Positions 6,182 to 8,935 of a stretch of 8,935 nucleotides of DNA are shown here, piece by piece. The stretch is taken from assembly GCA_036518955.1 (NCBI GenBank), contig DATDMG010000363.1, positions 1 to 8,935 of the forward strand, written 5' to 3'. The stretch's first letter is position 1. The number at the start of each line of letters is the position of its first letter. This DNA comes from DATDMG01 sp036518955. GTDB lineage: Bacteria; Actinomycetota; Actinomycetes; Actinomycetales; Kineosporiaceae. The notes under the pieces are model-generated. The model searched no databases. It was not told where the DNA came from and was given only the letters and a program-made list of their open reading frames with translations. A program made the translations under genes and the position numbers.

Positions 6182-6231
6182 ATTCAGGGCGACCGGCGCT
6201 CAGGGCGCCCCAGGATCAAGGAGGCGTCGCG

Positions 6232-6783
6232 ATGACCGCACAAGGTGAGGTGGCGAATCGGCGCCCTGGCGTTCGAGTCGGCTCGGCCAGCGAGTTCACC
6301 CTGTTCTTCCGTGTCATCCCCGGCCACGCCGGGCAACTGCGCCAGGCGTTGACGGCGCTGATGGACTCACCCGGGTACCGGCCTGGCGACTACGCGATGG
6401 CCGTCTCCAACATCCACGAGGCCAGGTTCGTGCTGTTCGACGAGGACACCCGCCTGCTGTTCGCGACCAGCTTCGACGGGTCCTGGGACGCCTACATGGA
6501 GGACTTCGCGTCGGCCGGACCATTGAAGCTCTTCGACGAGATCTTCCAGCACACTGAAGGCTACGACGGCCTACCAGACGTCGCGGCGGTCAAGAGCTTC
6601 ATTCTGGACGCTCAGGTCACCGCGGCCGCGTATGCCCGGAACTACCCCGGCACTGTCAAGGAGCTGCGCAAGGCCAATCGCATCAGCGCCGCCTTCGACC
6701 GCGTCCTTGACGATCCCCAAGCGGAGTCGGCGCTGAGGCACCCAGCCCTGAAGCCCTTGCTCGACGAAGCAGCGGACGCGTAG
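6232..6783 (+). CDS. 183-residue protein of unknown family, first gene of the peroxidase cluster
   Basis: No named family was recognised with certainty. After a basic N-terminus (1-18), residues about 20-45 look like strand-helix (EFTLFFRVIPGHAGQLRQAL). About 60-92 look like a strand pair plus helix, with HEARFVLFDEDTRLLFATS and FDGSWDAYMEDF. Aromatic and acidic residues at 80-112 and a basic helical C-terminus follow. This strand-helix-strand-strand-helix pattern resembles ferredoxin-like dimeric alpha/beta barrels, a fold also used by heme-handling enzymes, but that is inference. It appears soluble, with no signal peptide or membrane helix. ATG 6232 is firmly placed by AAGGAGG at 6218-6224, seven bases upstream, even though the frame is open much further left. 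The stop lies 26 bases before the DUF4331 gene, so the two are surely co-transcribed. Its partnership with a DyP-type peroxidase suggests a role in peroxide, heme or lipid-oxidation chemistry. Confidence 0.8.
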   Translation: MTAQGEVANRRPGVRVGSASEFTLFFRVIPGHAGQLRQALTALMDSPGYRPGDYAMAVSNIHEARFVLFDEDTRLLFATSFDGSWDAYMEDFASAGPLKLFDEIFQHTEGYDGLPDVAAVKSFILDAQVTAAAYARNYPGTVKELRKANRISAAFDRVLDDPQAESALRHPALKPLLDEAADA

Positions 6784-6809
6784 GCGCCGGATCGTCGGCA
6801 GGGGGACAC

Positions 6810-7916
6810 ATGTCAGACCACATCTCAGGGCCGCGGGCGCTCGCCGACCCCATCGCGGACATCACGGATTTCTACGCGTTCCCCAGCCCGGAGCGGCCGG
6901 GCTGGCTCGTGCTGGTCATGAACACGCTGCCGTTCGCCCCCGCCGACGGCCGGTTCTCGGACGGGCTGATCTACCGCTTCCGACTGCGACCGGCCGACGT
7001 CGACCCCGGTGCGCGACGGGTCAGCGCGGCTGCCGGGCCGGAGTGGACTCTTGACTGCGTGTTCGACGACGCTGGAGCCGGTCGTCTCACCCGACCGGAC
7101 GGCGAGGTCATCTCGTTTGAGGCCGGAGGCGACGTGCCCGTCGACGACGGGTCGGGGGTGCGCGTCTTTGCCGGGCCCCGCTGGGATCCGTTCATCATGG
7201 ACGCGCCAGCCGGCCTGCGCACCGTCGCCGAGCAGCGGCTGTCGTTCAACGACCCCGGCTCGATCTTCCTCGATGGGAAGAACGTCCTGGCCCTGGTCGT
7301 CGAGCTCGACTGCGACAGACTCCTGGGACGGTCAGGTCCGGTGGCCGTAGTCGCGGAGACACGGACCCGCGGCACGCTCTCGGTGCGGATAGAACGGGTC
7401 GGGCGACCAGAGGTCAAGAACCTCCTCCTGGGACCCAAGCAGTTCGACCAGGTCAACCGCGACCTCGAGATCAGGGACCTGTACAACATGGAAGACGCGT
7501 TCCATCTCGGCAGCTCCTACGTGGGCGCCTACCGGGCCCGGCTGCACGCAAACCTCGGATTCTGGGACGGTCTGGACGGTGTCGTTCAGTGGCCACGCGA
7601 CTCGTCCGGCGCGCACCCGCTCACCGAGCTCGTCCTGGCCGACTACCTCGTCGTCGACGCCTCGCGGCCGTACGCGGAAAAGGGATCCTTCCTCGAGATC
7701 GAGCGCGCCGTTCTGGCAGGCCATGAGCCCCGCACCTGTGGAGGACGAGCGCTCAACGACGACGTCATCGACACGCTCTACACGCTGTGGATCACCGCCG
7801 ATTCCGGCCCTGCGATCAGTGATGGTGTCGACGCTGCGAGCCGTCCGGCCTCAACGGTCTTCCCCTACCTCGCACCCCCGAATCCGGATCCGCCGACGCC
7901 GCCAGAACACATGTGA
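6810..7916 (+). CDS. DUF4331 family protein
   Basis: The 368-residue product begins almost at once with the family hallmark DITDFYAF (17-24), preceded by SDHISGPRALADP. It goes on with LVLVMNTLPFAPADGRFSDG, and ends with NDDVIDTLYTLWI and a proline-rich FPYLAPPNP tail, all features I associate with DUF4331. The interior is rich in short beta strands and acidic loops. The biochemical function of the family is not established. There is no signal peptide or transmembrane helix, so this copy looks cytoplasmic. The start ATG 6810 has GGGGGA at 6801-6806. The gene is the middle of a tight run: 26 bases after the 183-residue protein, and 35 bases before the peroxidase ATG (or overlapping it if the peroxidase starts at GTG 7913). 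Neighbourhood suggests a support role for the peroxidase, such as substrate or metal handling, but this is inference. Confidence 0.88.
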   Translation: MSDHISGPRALADPIADITDFYAFPSPERPGWLVLVMNTLPFAPADGRFSDGLIYRFRLRPADVDPGARRVSAAAGPEWTLDCVFDDAGAGRLTRPDGEVISFEAGGDVPVDDGSGVRVFAGPRWDPFIMDAPAGLRTVAEQRLSFNDPGSIFLDGKNVLALVVELDCDRLLGRSGPVAVVAETRTRGTLSVRIERVGRPEVKNLLLGPKQFDQVNRDLEIRDLYNMEDAFHLGSSYVGAYRARLHANLGFWDGLDGVVQWPRDSSGAHPLTELVLADYLVVDASRPYAEKGSFLEIERAVLAGHEPRTCGGRALNDDVIDTLYTLWITADSGPAISDGVDAASRPASTVFPYLAPPNPDPPTPPEHM

Positions 7917-7951
7917 CCGTGGGGACCCTCCGAGTCGGCGAGGAGCCGAGC

Positions 7952-8935
7952 ATGAGCGCAGAGGCGCAAACAGCGCTGGAGCTGGGCGACATCCAGGCTG
8001 GAGCCCTGCGCGAGCGTCCCTCGCCGTATGTGGGCCGCTACTTGCTCCTGAACCTTCATGACGCCGCCCAGGGACGGGAGCTGGTCAGGCGTCTGCACTC
8101 GCTGCTCACCGCCCAGAACCACGTCCCGGACGCGGACTCGCCGGCGTGGGCGACCGTCGCCTTCACGTACTCGGGACTCGCCGCTCTCGGGGTGCCGCAG
8201 CGGTCGTTGAACAGCTTTCCCAAGGAGTTCCGCGAGGGCATGGCACGTCGCGCCCCGGAGCTGGGCGATGTCGGAGCGAGCAGCCCGGAGCTTTGGGAAT
8301 GGCCGCTGGGAACCGGGGCAGCGCACATTGCCGTCTCCGTGCTGGCACGGGACCAGCGGCATCTGGACCTCGTCGCGAGGCGGGCGCGCGAACGCTACGC
8401 GGACCTCGACTCGGTCGAGACCGTCTGGCGGCAGGACTGCTACCAGCTGCCGACCGGGCGCACGTCCTTCGGCTTCAAGGACGGCATCGGAAATCCCGAC
8501 GTCGAGGGCAGCGGTCGGCCGGTGCGCAACCGCGCGGAGCCGCCGATCAAGGCCGGCGAGTTCATCCTGGGCTACCCCGACGAGACAGGGTCGGTTGCTC
8601 CGATGCCGCAGCCGGAGGTGCTTGGACGCAACGGAACCTTCCTGGTGTTCCGGAAGCTGCGCACCGACGTGGCGGCCTACCGGCGCTACCTACGAGAAGT
8701 TGCCAACAGCCGGGAGGAAGAACGCCTCCTCGCCGCCAAGATGGTCGGCCGGTGGCCCAGCGGCGCACCGCTGGCCCTGTCGCCCGACGCAGACGACCCG
8801 GACCTCGGAGCGGACCCTGCCCGCAACAACGCGTTCGGCTACCGCGATGACCTCCGAGGCCTCAAGTGCCCCGCGGGCGCCCACGCTCGTCGGGCCAACC
8901 CCCGCGACGCCCTCGATGACGAGAACAGCGTCGAC
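7952..8935 (+). CDS. DyP-type heme peroxidase, C-terminus cut by window end
   Basis: The frame is open from ATG 7952 to the last base, giving 328 residues without a stop. Dye-decolorizing peroxidase motifs are clear. GFKDGIGNP has the catalytic Asp at 177 (GXXDG motif), GTFLVFRKLRTDV follows, and CPAGAHARRANPRD contains the proximal heme ligand His311. The N-terminal DIQAGALRERPSPYVGRYLL and the CPxGAHxRRxNPR form suggest the larger class often called C/D or V. The enzyme would use hydrogen peroxide to oxidise aromatic or other substrates with heme b. The distal arginine, normally some 15-20 residues after the proximal His, lies beyond the edge. No signal peptide or Tat motif is seen. ATG 7952 has GAGGAG at 7940-7945. 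In-frame GTG 7913 overlaps the DUF4331 stop and GTG 7919 follows it, so a 13-residue longer form is possible. Confidence 0.93.
   Translation, partial: MSAEAQTALELGDIQAGALRERPSPYVGRYLLLNLHDAAQGRELVRRLHSLLTAQNHVPDADSPAWATVAFTYSGLAALGVPQRSLNSFPKEFREGMARRAPELGDVGASSPELWEWPLGTGAAHIAVSVLARDQRHLDLVARRARERYADLDSVETVWRQDCYQLPTGRTSFGFKDGIGNPDVEGSGRPVRNRAEPPIKAGEFILGYPDETGSVAPMPQPEVLGRNGTFLVFRKLRTDVAAYRRYLREVANSREEERLLAAKMVGRWPSGAPLALSPDADDPDLGADPARNNAFGYRDDLRGLKCPAGAHARRANPRDALDDENSVD

Larger units (their letters stand above)
5763..6231. other. Divergent intergenic region upstream of the peroxidase cluster
   Basis: These 469 bases separate the minus-strand 200-residue protein gene from the plus-strand cluster. 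A weak minus-strand promoter candidate sits at 5844-5872, a small hairpin at 6166-6181, and AAGGAGG at 6218-6224 serves the next gene. A plus-strand frame stays open through the whole region and joins the next gene in frame, but its translation has a random high-GC composition before 6232. I see no recognisable gene or gene fragment. Confidence 0.5.

Noticed and set aside
5611..6231. Long N-terminal extension of the 183-residue protein on the plus strand
   Set aside because: Its first part overlaps the minus-strand repeat gene, the composition is random high-GC (Pro, Arg, Ala), and a strong ribosome binding site precedes ATG 6232.

Overview
The window comes from a high-GC actinobacterium. GC is roughly two thirds by eye, wobble positions are strongly G/C, GTG starts look likely, and terminator-like hairpins lack U-tracts. 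The genus cannot be fixed from this sequence. I see no integrase, transposase, phage gene or CRISPR array.

Layout, left to right: (1) 1-210: a tRNA-His(GTG) gene with encoded CCA, preceded by two small palindromes and followed by a perfect 42-base palindrome, the probable terminator. (2) 211-523: no gene seen. (3) 524-1378 (+): a secreted SGNH/GDSL hydrolase, probably a lipoprotein. (4) 1444-2046 (-): a DUF1269-like membrane protein, convergent with the hydrolase, with a 9-bp-arm inverted repeat in its leader. (5) 2353-2880 (+): a small polytopic membrane protein of unknown function. (6) 2906-4899 (+): a hairpin that sequesters a Shine-Dalgarno in front of a three-codon ORF, then a NarL/DesK-type two-component pair (sensor kinase and LuxR-type response regulator) that overlaps by ATGA. 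(7) 5160-5762 (-): a 200-residue uncharacterised protein carrying four exact 9-bp tandem repeats (Gly-Lys-Thr). (8) 5763-6231: a 469-bp divergent intergenic region. (9) 6232-8935 (+): a tight three-gene run encoding a 183-residue protein of unknown family with a possible ferredoxin-like fold, a DUF4331 protein, and a DyP-type heme peroxidase cut off by the window edge.

The two coherent functional units are the two-component system, perhaps linked to the membrane protein upstream, and the peroxidase cluster. In the cluster, each gene has its own good ribosome binding site and the gaps are only 26 and 35 bases, so the three products probably work together. The most interesting candidate for an undescribed system is this peroxidase/DUF4331/small-protein trio. 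The role of its two non-peroxidase members is unknown to me.
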